Origin: Paenibacillus xylanilyticus
GTDB taxonomy: Bacteria; Bacillota; Bacilli; Paenibacillales; Paenibacillaceae
Assembly (NCBI RefSeq): GCF_013359935.1
Contig: NZ_JABMCB010000202.1
Span: 682,001-746,000, forward strand
Length of the DNA: 64,000 bases
Direction: 5' to 3'
Shown here: piece by piece, positions 17,847 to 26,073 of the stretch
Position numbering within the stretch: the stretch's first letter is position 1
Layout: each line of letters opens with the position of its first letter
Position numbers and translations under genes: made by a program
The notes under the pieces: model-generated
Told to the model about the DNA's origin: nothing
The model's input: only the letters and a program-made list of their open reading frames with translations
Databases searched by the model: none

Positions 17847-19183
17847 TCGTTGATGACGGACATTATGTCGTTGAGTATATGAAGCACTTGCTCGATTGGA
17901 AATCCTTCGGCATCGATCAGATCGAGACGACGACCAATTCGATTGAAGCCAGAGAAATGTTGAATCAGAGCCATATCGATATTCTGATCACTGACATCCG
18001 CATGCCCGAGGTATCGGGGATTGATTTGCTTCAACATATCCAAAAAAATGGCTTGCCAACCAAAGTCATCATTCTTTCCGGCTATTCCCAGTTCGAATAT
18101 GCGCAGCAAGGAATCCGTTTGGGTGCACTCGACTATTTGCTCAAACCTGTAGACAAAGATGATGTGGAGAAAGCCATGTCTAAAGCCATCAAGAACATTA
18201 TAAAAACACGGCCCATTCAACCCGTCGCATGGGAAAACTTCGATGGTTTGGGGTATCTGCTTTCGCTTCTTGGAGAAAACGAAACCTTACGGGCCAAATT
18301 TGATGCCTACACTGATTTTTTAGGGGCGCGCCAATTTTGCGGCTTTAAGATGGATAATTTCACACAAGCACATGTGGATATTGTAAAACATACGATTGGA
18401 GACAAGTTGGACCGTCTTGTTTGGACTGCGGGTACCCAATTGGTCGCTTTCGTTCCGGAAGAAATTGCTGGGGAACTGACCATCACATTGAAACACTCGC
18501 TTTTGTCACCGCCCTTTTCGTTAAAAGATCGAAACGAGACCCGCCAACAATTCTACGGATTTTTCCTAAGCGAACACGTGCACTCAAGTGACTTCATGGA
18601 ATTATACAATCCATCTCGATCATGCGGTGAATGGGAGTCTGCCGGAAACATCATTAAAAAATATGATCGAATCCATCTCAGAAAGCACAAAATCATCTTT
18701 CTCATGGAGACCATCCTTTATCTATATCAGGCGGATAATAATCGGGATGCATCTGAAACTGCAGACTGGATTTTTAATCGGCTGCGAGACCCTGACGAAC
18801 TTTGGTCGACCCTCATGGATAAGGTCAGCCGGATCAGGAACAACAAGCAGATGTCCATTCAAACCATTGTCGACAAAGTGCAAACATACATCGAAGACCA
18901 TCTTTCACATGGCCTTAGCCTGGATGAACTGGGAAAAGTCGCACATCTTCATCCTGTCTACCTTTCCAAACTTTTTAAACAGGAGACAGGAGAAAATGTG
19001 TCAAACTACATTTCGAGGAAAAGGTTGGAGGAGGCTTCCCGGCTGCTGCAGGAATCTGAACTCCGCATAGCCGATATCGCACAAATGGTCGGTTACAAAA
19101 AAAATCAATATTTTATCCAGTTGTTCAAGGAAGAATACGGGGTTACACCCTACCAATACCGCAGAAACATAATCCACCAATAA
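17834..19183 (+). CDS. YesN-type response regulator with AraC DNA-binding domain
   Basis: A 449-residue regulator that overlaps the end of the kinase gene by 13 bp. ATG 17834 is preceded by AAGGGGAAATT. Residues 1-120 are a receiver domain with the Asp in DILITDIRMPEVSG and the lysine in DYLLKPVDKDD. Residues 350-449 are a double helix-turn-helix AraC domain (HGLSLDELGKVAHLHPVYLSKLF and RIADIAQMVGYKKNQYF). The middle part of about 230 residues has no clear motif. It most likely activates the divergent permease/binding-protein/GH43 operon when its kinase detects the substrate. Confidence 0.93.
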   Translation: MRLLIVDDGHYVVEYMKHLLDWKSFGIDQIETTTNSIEAREMLNQSHIDILITDIRMPEVSGIDLLQHIQKNGLPTKVIILSGYSQFEYAQQGIRLGALDYLLKPVDKDDVEKAMSKAIKNIIKTRPIQPVAWENFDGLGYLLSLLGENETLRAKFDAYTDFLGARQFCGFKMDNFTQAHVDIVKHTIGDKLDRLVWTAGTQLVAFVPEEIAGELTITLKHSLLSPPFSLKDRNETRQQFYGFFLSEHVHSSDFMELYNPSRSCGEWESAGNIIKKYDRIHLRKHKIIFLMETILYLYQADNNRDASETADWIFNRLRDPDELWSTLMDKVSRIRNNKQMSIQTIVDKVQTYIEDHLSHGLSLDELGKVAHLHPVYLSKLFKQETGENVSNYISRKRLEEASRLLQESELRIADIAQMVGYKKNQYFIQLFKEEYGVTPYQYRRNIIHQ

Positions 19184-19194
19184 AACTGCAAGCA

Positions 19195-19301
19195 CTGGTG
19201 TGATGTTAGTGCTGGTACTGAGGTCAGGTGCTAGTGCTCACCTCTAGGACCTCCCAAGTTAGAAGTTGTCCTGCTTAGGACAAGAAATTATACCGGTATA
19301 A
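19195..19301. repeat. Cluster of inverted repeats between convergent genes
   Basis: This 107-bp stretch holds several short hairpins: GAGGT...ACCTC (about 19220-19246), GTCCTGCTTAGGAC at 19268-19281 and the perfect 14-bp palindrome TTATACCGGTATAA at 19288-19301. The word GTGCT also recurs four times near 19191-19237. No reading frame or known RNA is recognised; it may act as a transcription barrier between converging genes. Confidence 0.4.
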
Positions 19302-19302
19302 C

Positions 19303-19334
19303 AAAAAAAGCCGCTAAAATAGCGACTTTCAATG
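19303..19334 (-). terminator. Terminator of the SLH-GH3 gene, member of the hairpin family
   Basis: On the minus strand GTCGCTA-TTT-TAGCGGC is followed by seven T residues. The other flank carries the tail CGACTTTCAATGG shared with related hairpins near 35960 and 51660. Confidence 0.75.
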
Positions 19335-19379
19335 GGGCTCTTCATCAACCTCTGAGGCTGAGCCTCTCCATTTTTGCTG

Positions 19380-21641
19380 TCAAGGCGTTTTCACTGGCAG
19401 CTTGCCACCTGGTTTCTGTTGGCCAAGCAGCACGTTGATCCCCGCTTTTGTATTTGGCTCCTGCTTTCCGTATACGGCAAGTCCCGAGCGCACATTATTC
19501 AAATAAATTGTCTCGTATGGGTTGCCCAGCGACAACAGCGTGTATCGTTGATTCCTCCTGTTCATCGCATCGATTAAGGTTTGATAATCGGACCATCCGA
19601 ACTGACTGGCTACGTTACGGAACTGGTACGAAGCCAGGATGACGTAATCCGCCTTGCCTATCGCCTGAAGGGCTTCATTCGTTTTCCCCTGGCTCACCAC
19701 AGCAATTTCCGTCTCTAGCGATAGACTGTTTGCGGCTTGCAGCAGCTGCTTCTCGAGCTGCTTCGCCTGATCCTCTTCTGTTGCGACAATAACAACCTGA
19801 TCGCCTTGCCGAATTAGGTCCGGTTGCTCACCTTCGCGGCTGGCCAATAATGTAACTGCTCGTTCTGCGATTTCACGTTCTACGGTGCGATGCTCCTTCG
19901 ATCCGATGATATCGTTAAGTCTGGCTAGCTTATAGGTAAGGGTTTCGCTGCGTTCAAACAGTCCATACTTCGCTTTCAATTCCAGAATTCGCTTCACGGA
20001 AGCATGAATGGTTTCGGTTGGGATATTGCCGCTATTCACCGCATTCACCAGCGTTTGATGTGCAGCTGCCGAATCTTGCGGCATAAGAATGATATCAACA
20101 CCAGCGGAGACAGCACGTTCCACCGCTTGATTCTCCCCAAAATGCTCTGCGATTGCGTCCATGGTAAAAGCGTCCGAAACGATGAGACCTTCATACCCCA
20201 GCTCCTCCCGAAGCAGTCCGGTCAGTACCTTTTTGGATAACGTGGCAGGGATCGGCGCGCTAGTCCCGTCTTTGAGTGAAGTGACATACTCGTTATCTAT
20301 TGCAGGGAAAGCAATATGTGCGGTCATGATCATCTCTACCCCGTTCTCAATCGCAGCCCGAAACGGTTTCAGTTCTACTGTATCGAGCCGCTCACGGTTA
20401 TGTGGCAGCACCGGCATTCCGAGATGGGAATCTACTGTCGTATCGCCATGCCCCGGAAAATGCTTGACTGCCGCAATCACCTCTGATTTCTGTAGTCCCG
20501 TTATCGCTGCGAGACCAAGCCGTGTCACCAAATCCGCATCCGAGCCAAACGACCGCATGCCGATGATCGGATTGTCAGGATTGCTGTTAATGTCAAGCAC
20601 TGGTGCAAAATTGACTTGCACCCCCAGTGCCTTCAACTCCTCCCCTGTCAACTGTCCGGCCGCTTCGGCCAGCGCTGTGTCTCCGGTTGCACCAAGCGCC
20701 ATTTGCCCCGGCAGATTCGTCCCGCCTGGGATTCGCTTAATAACGCCTCCTTCTTGGTCGATGCTAAGAAACATAGGAATGTCTCCTGCTTCCTTTTGGA
20801 TATTGTGTGTGAACGTTGTGACCTGCCTAACATCTACAATATTTTTGTCGAATAGAATAAGTCCGCCCAAATCCTGATCGTGAATACTTCGTTTCAGCCC
20901 TTCATTAACAGTGGTTGTCACTTTACCGTTCCATTGCCTAATATCAGGCATGAGCATTTGGCCGACTTGCTCACTTACGGTCATATAGGATATCAGCTTG
21001 TCCCAATCTTGCGTTTGAATAGCTGCTTCGCGTTCAAACCGAATCACTCGCGCCATGAATACAGCATATTCCGCTCGTGTGACAGATCGATTCGGACGAT
21101 AGGTGCCATCTGAATATCCGCCAACCAAACCGTTTGAACTCAAGATGAGAATAGGCGCTCTTGCCCAATGCTTTTCCGTATCTGTCAAACTTACGGATTG
21201 CTTGCCTTCCACGAGTGGATATGCACGTGTAAGGAATGCCGCAGTCTCTGCGCGACTAATTGGAGCATCCGGATGGAAGGTGCCGTTAGGAAATCCGCTG
21301 GCAAGTCCATGTTTAGCCGCTATGGCGATTTCGCGATAAAACGGATGTGTTGTCGGAACATCCGAATATGCCGTGCCTTGCACTGCTTTCTGAAGCTCTT
21401 GCGGATATAGCTCCCGCACCATAAAAGTGACCGCTTGTGCACGTGTGACCAGCCCCTCGGGCTTAAATATCCCATTGCCATAGCCAGCCACTGTTCCCCG
21501 TTCCGACATATATGCAATGCCATCTTCTGCCCACTTGGAATGCTGCAGATCGACAAACTGTGCTTCCGCTGCAGCACTGCCTGCCCATACGAGCATAGAA
21601 CCGAGAACAGCACCGATCATTGTCATTAGTTTTACTTGCAT
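19380..21641 (-). CDS. S-layer-anchored GH3 beta-N-acetylhexosaminidase (NagZ-like)
   Basis: An exported protein of about 753 residues. A signal peptide ends near AAAEA (27-30 counted from the upstream GTG). Three SLH domains follow (about 31-80, 95-145, 155-205; each with a TRAQAVTF/SRAETAAF/TRAEYAVF helix), which should bind pyruvylated cell-wall polymer. The GH3 domain begins near 215. It has KHFPGHGDTTVDSH at 396-409, the NagZ-type acid/base loop, and the nucleophile Asp493 in VSDAFTM. It should remove N-acetylglucosamine from muropeptides or chitin fragments at the cell surface, in contrast to cytosolic NagZ. The start at ATG 21641 is favoured by AGGGGTG just upstream; an in-frame GTG at 21650 overlaps that site. 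Confidence 0.92.
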   Translation of the reverse strand: MQVKLMTMIGAVLGSMLVWAGSAAAEAQFVDLQHSKWAEDGIAYMSERGTVAGYGNGIFKPEGLVTRAQAVTFMVRELYPQELQKAVQGTAYSDVPTTHPFYREIAIAAKHGLASGFPNGTFHPDAPISRAETAAFLTRAYPLVEGKQSVSLTDTEKHWARAPILILSSNGLVGGYSDGTYRPNRSVTRAEYAVFMARVIRFEREAAIQTQDWDKLISYMTVSEQVGQMLMPDIRQWNGKVTTTVNEGLKRSIHDQDLGGLILFDKNIVDVRQVTTFTHNIQKEAGDIPMFLSIDQEGGVIKRIPGGTNLPGQMALGATGDTALAEAAGQLTGEELKALGVQVNFAPVLDINSNPDNPIIGMRSFGSDADLVTRLGLAAITGLQKSEVIAAVKHFPGHGDTTVDSHLGMPVLPHNRERLDTVELKPFRAAIENGVEMIMTAHIAFPAIDNEYVTSLKDGTSAPIPATLSKKVLTGLLREELGYEGLIVSDAFTMDAIAEHFGENQAVERAVSAGVDIILMPQDSAAAHQTLVNAVNSGNIPTETIHASVKRILELKAKYGLFERSETLTYKLARLNDIIGSKEHRTVEREIAERAVTLLASREGEQPDLIRQGDQVVIVATEEDQAKQLEKQLLQAANSLSLETEIAVVSQGKTNEALQAIGKADYVILASYQFRNVASQFGWSDYQTLIDAMNRRNQRYTLLSLGNPYETIYLNNVRSGLAVYGKQEPNTKAGINVLLGQQKPGGKLPVKTP

Positions 21642-21792
21642 CTGTTTCACCCCTGCTGATGTCTATATGATGAATAGACGCTTCTCATATACAATTTGTT
21701 GCGTTTATGGTGCCAGCTGGCGTGTCCCCCATTCGCCATAGCACAAATCAATTTCAATTATCCCACTTGCGCGAAGACTATCCTCTCAAAGC

Positions 21793-21814
21793 AAAAAAGC
21801 CGCTAAACAGCGAC
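21793..21814 (-). terminator. Terminator of the orphan binding-protein gene, member of the hairpin family
   Basis: GTCGCT-GTTT-AGCGGC followed by TTTTTT on the minus strand, 67 bases behind the stop codon of the binding-protein gene. Confidence 0.75.
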
Positions 21815-21880
21815 TTTTAGTAACCCTATTGTTTTCCTTTTCGGTGATCGGTTGCTCTAGGTTGTATTTAATACCCAATC

Positions 21881-23572
21881 TCATTCTATATTTTTACCCG
21901 TCCACAACCTGACACGATCTTTGATCCATTCTGTATATTGTTTCTCCATGGCTACTGCTCCTGCATCATCAATTTCCTTGATCATATTGTCATAAATGGA
22001 ATCAAAGGCGTCCGGAGAGGCGGTGATTGCTTCAGCGATCCGTTTCTGGATAATATCCTGCGTTTTTTGATATACGACATTGTAATCCCCGCTATCTGAA
22101 GGAATCGGCATATTGTAAGCCGCACCCCACTCTTTTACAGGGAATTCTTCCTCGGAAGGAAACAAATCTTTCCAGGTCGTGATGCCATAACTTTGAAGAG
22201 CTTCTTTTTCCACCTCGGAATAATTCTGTTGAATCTGTTCAGGATAATTGGTCGTGAAGTAATTGTCCGTCGAATCTTTGACACCATCACCGTAATGAGC
22301 GCCAAAAATATAGTACAGCCCTATGCCCGTTTCTTTGGTGAATGTGTTGTTGTCCTTATTTTTCCGCTCCTGAACATCTGTCGGAATCGTGCGCTTTCCA
22401 TCTTCCACAACGTAGTGCTCGCCTTCAATGCCCCAGTTTCTTAAAATTTGCCCTTCTTCGGAAGACATCCAATCCAAGAATTTAATGGCTCGAACAGGAT
22501 CTTCGCAGTCAACTGTAATGCCGATGCCATAACCGTCAAAACCGATATCCTGGAAGTCTTTTCGTTTAAAGGTTTCGTCCAGCGTCACTGGATAATATCC
22601 GTATGTCATATCGTCCTTGCCCGCGCTTTTCAGTGCATTTTCCGCGTCACTATAGCCCCAGTTTGGATCCAGCAGCGATAGTACACGACCGCTGGCAATT
22701 TTGGACTTATACTGATCATCCTTCTGAACAAAGCTGTCTTTATCCAGTAGACCTTCATTGAACATCTTGTTCAGCCAACGGAAATACTCCTTCTCCTCAG
22801 GCCGTTTATAATGCAAAATGGCCTCGTAAGTGTCCGGGTTGATATAATACTCGCCATCCCCGGGGCCACCGGTTGCCATAGCGGCAGGATCGGTTACGGT
22901 GATCATTCGTCGCCACCCGTCTGCGCTTAGTGTTAACGGGATCGTTGGTTGTCCATCTTCTGTTGTGGGATGTTTCTCGTAATATTGTTTCAACACCTTT
23001 TCGAAATCGTTTAAGGTTTTGATCTCCGGATACCCCAGTTCCTTGACTACGCGATGCTGAATGGCTGCGCCATTGTTAGCATCAAAACTGATTTGGTCAA
23101 TGGCACCATTGGTCGGTATCCAATAAATTGAAGGATCGTCGTTGCTATATTTTAAACGATTGAAATGCTCTCCATAAATTTTTTTCAGATTCGGTGCGTG
23201 CTCTTCGATTAATTCCGTCAAATCAATCATGGCCCCAGCATCAACGAGTCTTGTTAAGTTTCCTTTGGGGAAAATCAAATCCGGATAATCACCACTGGCA
23301 GCCATAAGCGAGATGCGGTCGTTCCCTCCACCGCTTGAAATATCGTACTCCGCATCAATGGTTACACCTGTTTTTTCAGAGATTTTTTGGCCTACCTCAT
23401 CCTGCATCTTGTTCCAATTTGGACTTGCGTCAGCTCCGAAGAAGGTAAATGTGATCGGACCATTAGAATTACTGTTGTTCGTACTGGAATTGTCTGTCGA
23501 ATCTCCGCATCCAGAAATAATCATTATACTTGTCAAAAGGCATGCTCCAAACGTTTTTGAGACATTTCTCAT
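21881..23572 (-). CDS. Orphan extracellular solute-binding lipoprotein (LplA/YtcQ-type)
   Basis: A lipoprotein of about 563 residues, start ATG 23572 behind GGGGGC; the frame is open to 23608 but lacks a good site there. A lipobox IISGC is followed by a Ser/Asn-rich linker (STNNSNSNGP), then a family 1 binding fold (EEYFRWLNKMFNEGLLD region, GQILRNWGIEGEHYVVEDG). No permease or ATPase gene accompanies it, which is unusual for this size class; it may serve permeases encoded elsewhere or act in sensing. The divergent AraC regulator 219 bp away is the likely controller. The ligand is unknown. Confidence 0.9.
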   Translation of the reverse strand: MRNVSKTFGACLLTSIMIISGCGDSTDNSSTNNSNSNGPITFTFFGADASPNWNKMQDEVGQKISEKTGVTIDAEYDISSGGGNDRISLMAASGDYPDLIFPKGNLTRLVDAGAMIDLTELIEEHAPNLKKIYGEHFNRLKYSNDDPSIYWIPTNGAIDQISFDANNGAAIQHRVVKELGYPEIKTLNDFEKVLKQYYEKHPTTEDGQPTIPLTLSADGWRRMITVTDPAAMATGGPGDGEYYINPDTYEAILHYKRPEEKEYFRWLNKMFNEGLLDKDSFVQKDDQYKSKIASGRVLSLLDPNWGYSDAENALKSAGKDDMTYGYYPVTLDETFKRKDFQDIGFDGYGIGITVDCEDPVRAIKFLDWMSSEEGQILRNWGIEGEHYVVEDGKRTIPTDVQERKNKDNNTFTKETGIGLYYIFGAHYGDGVKDSTDNYFTTNYPEQIQQNYSEVEKEALQSYGITTWKDLFPSEEEFPVKEWGAAYNMPIPSDSGDYNVVYQKTQDIIQKRIAEAITASPDAFDSIYDNMIKEIDDAGAVAMEKQYTEWIKDRVRLWTGKNIE

Positions 23573-23612
23573 TCTATTCTGCCCCCTATAATTATTCAGT
23601 GTTTTCAAATCG

Positions 23613-23626
23613 GGAATGCGCTTTCA
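23613..23626. promoter_or_regulatory. Cre-like (CcpA) site upstream of the orphan binding protein
   Basis: TGAAAGCGCATTCC on the minus strand, about 40 bases upstream of the start codon. The left half fits the cre consensus, the right half poorly. Confidence 0.35.
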
Positions 23627-23790
23627 AGATGTTTGAAACAGAGTCATCTTCAAAAATGATCCTCCTTTGTTGGCTGTATCTTGTTTTCTCACACTTATAC
23701 TAGTATGGAAATGAAAACCCAAACCTTGATTTTTAAGACATCATTATAGGATGATATAGACATGAATTCAGTGGTTGAGGTGGGGATATA

Positions 23791-24660
23791 TTGAAAAAGA
23801 TTCCTTTGCGATGGTTTACCCGTGACGAAGAATTTCCGTTTTTCATACAATACGGAGGTCATTCTGAAGACTTTTATTTACATAAACATATGGATTTCGC
23901 TGAACTTGTCGTTGTTCTTCATGGACATGCAACCCATATCGTAGATGATGAAGTTTCATTCATTAAAAAAGGTCATGTATTTGTTATCAGTGGTGAAACG
24001 AGCCATGCCTATAAAGAGCCTTGTGATTTTAAAATATGCAATATCATGTTTAGACCTGAAATATTACAGCACCATCTCGGATCTGATTTACTTACTTTTG
24101 ACGGCTACCACTCGATGTTTGTTTTGGAACCGTTTTATCGAAATTCCCCTTCGGAAAAAAGTCAAATGGTTATGTCGTTAAACGACTTCGATTACATCGA
24201 ATCGTTTATAGCCGACATGATCAATGAATATCATTTGAAGCAGCCCGCCTACCAAACTCTGTTGACTTCAAAACTAACCGAATTGATAGTCTATTTATCG
24301 AGATACCACCAATCGAATGGAAAGTCATCCGATGGCCAATTCATGCATTTGGCTGCAGCAATATCATATATTGAAGACCATTTTCTGGAACAGATTACAC
24401 TGGAGGAAATTGCTTCACACTGCAATATATCTATCAGGCATCTGAATAGAATTTTCAAATCTTTTTACCAGACGTCCCCAATGGCTTACCTCAAACGTTT
24501 GCGCTTGGAGAGAGCTTGTCAACTCTTGAGATTAACCGATCTGTCCATTACGCAGGTCTCCTACCAATCTGGGTTCAATGACAGCAATTACTTTGCGAGA
24601 CAATTCAGGAAGACGTATAAGATGTCACCTAAGCTGTTCAGACAGAGTGAGTTAACATAA
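23791..24660 (+). CDS. AraC-family transcriptional regulator with cupin-like sensor domain
   Basis: A 289-residue regulator starting at TTG 23791 behind GGTGGGGAT. The first 150 residues form an AraC_binding cupin-like fold (HKHMDFAELVVVLHGHATHIVDD, then VFVISGETSHAYKE), as in RhaR/RhaS-type sugar sensors. Residues 190-289 carry two helix-turn-helix units (ITLEEIASHCNISIRHLNRIF and LSITQVSYQSGFNDSNYFARQF). It is divergent from the orphan binding-protein gene and probably activates it in response to a sugar. Unlike the two-component regulators nearby it has no receiver domain. Confidence 0.9.
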   Translation: MKKIPLRWFTRDEEFPFFIQYGGHSEDFYLHKHMDFAELVVVLHGHATHIVDDEVSFIKKGHVFVISGETSHAYKEPCDFKICNIMFRPEILQHHLGSDLLTFDGYHSMFVLEPFYRNSPSEKSQMVMSLNDFDYIESFIADMINEYHLKQPAYQTLLTSKLTELIVYLSRYHQSNGKSSDGQFMHLAAAISYIEDHFLEQITLEEIASHCNISIRHLNRIFKSFYQTSPMAYLKRLRLERACQLLRLTDLSITQVSYQSGFNDSNYFARQFRKTYKMSPKLFRQSELT

Positions 24661-24680
24661 GGACTTCATTGCAAACAATC

Positions 24681-24758
24681 AAAAATCCCCTCTTGATTTC
24701 AGGAAGATTGCACGATGTTGCGCTCTCTTGTTGCCCTGTCCACCATGAGGGGATTTAT
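24681..24758. terminator. Bidirectional terminator with long loop
   Basis: AAATCCCCTC and GAGGGGATTT arms are separated by about 55 bases. Read from the right it ends codBA (followed by TTTTTG); read from the left it could end the AraC gene. Confidence 0.5.
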
Positions 24759-24804
24759 TGGCTAAGACGCAGGCTCTGCTTGATGCATAGCACGCCTCAT
24801 TTAA

Positions 24805-26073
24805 TTATTTATTAAAAGTGACCTTCTCCAAACCGCCATCAAGAATGATCGACGTCTCCCGCGGCTTCGACTCTGCGATTTTGCGGCCGCCTCTGAACGA
24901 ATATAGTACTCCAGCCTGTTTGCGAATGGCCTCATACTCGTTCTCTGCTTCAAGAACGATGAAGTTGGCCGGCTTCCCTTCTTCAATGCCGTACACATCC
25001 TCAATGTGCAACGTTCTTGCGCTGTTCTTTGTAATGAGATCAATCGAATTCACGATTTGATCGTAACCGAGCAATTGGGAAGCATGGATACCCATGTGCA
25101 GCACCTGAAGCATATTGCCCGTACCTAGCGGATACCATGGATCGAAGATGTCATCGTGACCGAAGCATACGTTAAGACCTGCTTCCTGCAGCTCTTTGAC
25201 GCGGGTCAGCCCTCTTCTTTTCGGATACGTGTCGAAGCGCCCTTGCAGGTGGATGTTGACCAGAGGATTGGAGACAAAATTCAGGTCAGCCATCTTCAAC
25301 AATCTGAACAATTTGTACGTATATGCGTCATTGTATGACCCCATCGCCGTCGTATGGCTTGCCGTTGTACGGGAACCCAGTCCGCGTTCGTAAGCCTCCT
25401 TGGCAACGACTTCCACGAAACGGGATTGCTCGTCATCGATCTCGTCACAATGGATGTCGATGAGACGGTCGTATTTTTCGGCAAGGTCAAACGCAACCTT
25501 CATCGAATCCACACCATATTCTCTCGTGAATTCGAAGTGCGGAATGCCGCCAACCACGTCAACGCCCATTTTCAGCGACTCTTCCAGCAATTCTGCGCCG
25601 TTCGGGTAGGAGTGAATGCCTTCCTGCGGGAAAGCGACCAGCTGGATGTCCATGTACGGTGCCATTTCTTCTTTCACTTCAAGCATCGCTTTAACTGCGG
25701 TCAAGGTTGGATCGGTAACGTCCACATGCGTCCGTACATGCTGGATCCCCTGAGCAAGCTGCCATTTCAGTGCTGTTTTGGAGCGCGTTTTGACGTCTTC
25801 ATGCGTCAGGAATGCCTTGCGTTCCGACCAACGCTGGATGCCTTCGAACAGCGTTCCGCTCAAGTTCCATTCCGGCTCGCCCGCCGTCAACGTTGTATCG
25901 AGATGAATATGAGGTTCAATGAATGGCGGCAGTACAAGCATGCCGTTGACATCAATGACTTCCTCGTTTGCAGCTGCTTCCTGCGCTTGTGTGATCTGTC
26001 CGAACTTCCCGTCTTTCACGACGATATTCCATAGACCTTCTTTACCCCGCAATTTCGCGTTCTGTATAATCAT
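24805..26073 (-). CDS. codA: Cytosine deaminase (amidohydrolase family)
   Basis: A 422-residue enzyme that should convert cytosine to uracil and ammonia for pyrimidine salvage. Metal and substrate motifs of CodA are visible in order: PHIHLDTT, then DIHCDEIDDEQSRF, SHTTAM and GHDDIFDPWYPLG. The ATG at 26073 is supported by AAGGGGAAAATAA and overlaps the end of the permease gene by 32 bp. The gene is transcribed with the permease from the pyrimidine-responsive leader further upstream. Related isoguanine or creatinine deaminases share the fold, but the conserved motifs and partner gene make cytosine the best choice. Confidence 0.93.
   Translation of the reverse strand: MIIQNAKLRGKEGLWNIVVKDGKFGQITQAQEAAANEEVIDVNGMLVLPPFIEPHIHLDTTLTAGEPEWNLSGTLFEGIQRWSERKAFLTHEDVKTRSKTALKWQLAQGIQHVRTHVDVTDPTLTAVKAMLEVKEEMAPYMDIQLVAFPQEGIHSYPNGAELLEESLKMGVDVVGGIPHFEFTREYGVDSMKVAFDLAEKYDRLIDIHCDEIDDEQSRFVEVVAKEAYERGLGSRTTASHTTAMGSYNDAYTYKLFRLLKMADLNFVSNPLVNIHLQGRFDTYPKRRGLTRVKELQEAGLNVCFGHDDIFDPWYPLGTGNMLQVLHMGIHASQLLGYDQIVNSIDLITKNSARTLHIEDVYGIEEGKPANFIVLEAENEYEAIRKQAGVLYSFRGGRKIAESKPRETSIILDGGLEKVTFNK

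Noticed and set aside
20161..20877. Open frame of 238 codons opposite the GH3 gene
   Set aside because: Antisense shadow of the GH3 domain, low complexity and no start signal.
24661..24804. Small RNA gene in the gap behind the AraC gene
   Set aside because: The outer arms form a bidirectional terminator and the long loop has no clear fold or promoter.
25354..26034. Open frame of 226 codons on the plus strand opposite codA
   Set aside because: It lies wholly within the well-supported codA gene in antisense, has no ribosome binding site and shows no protein-like motif.
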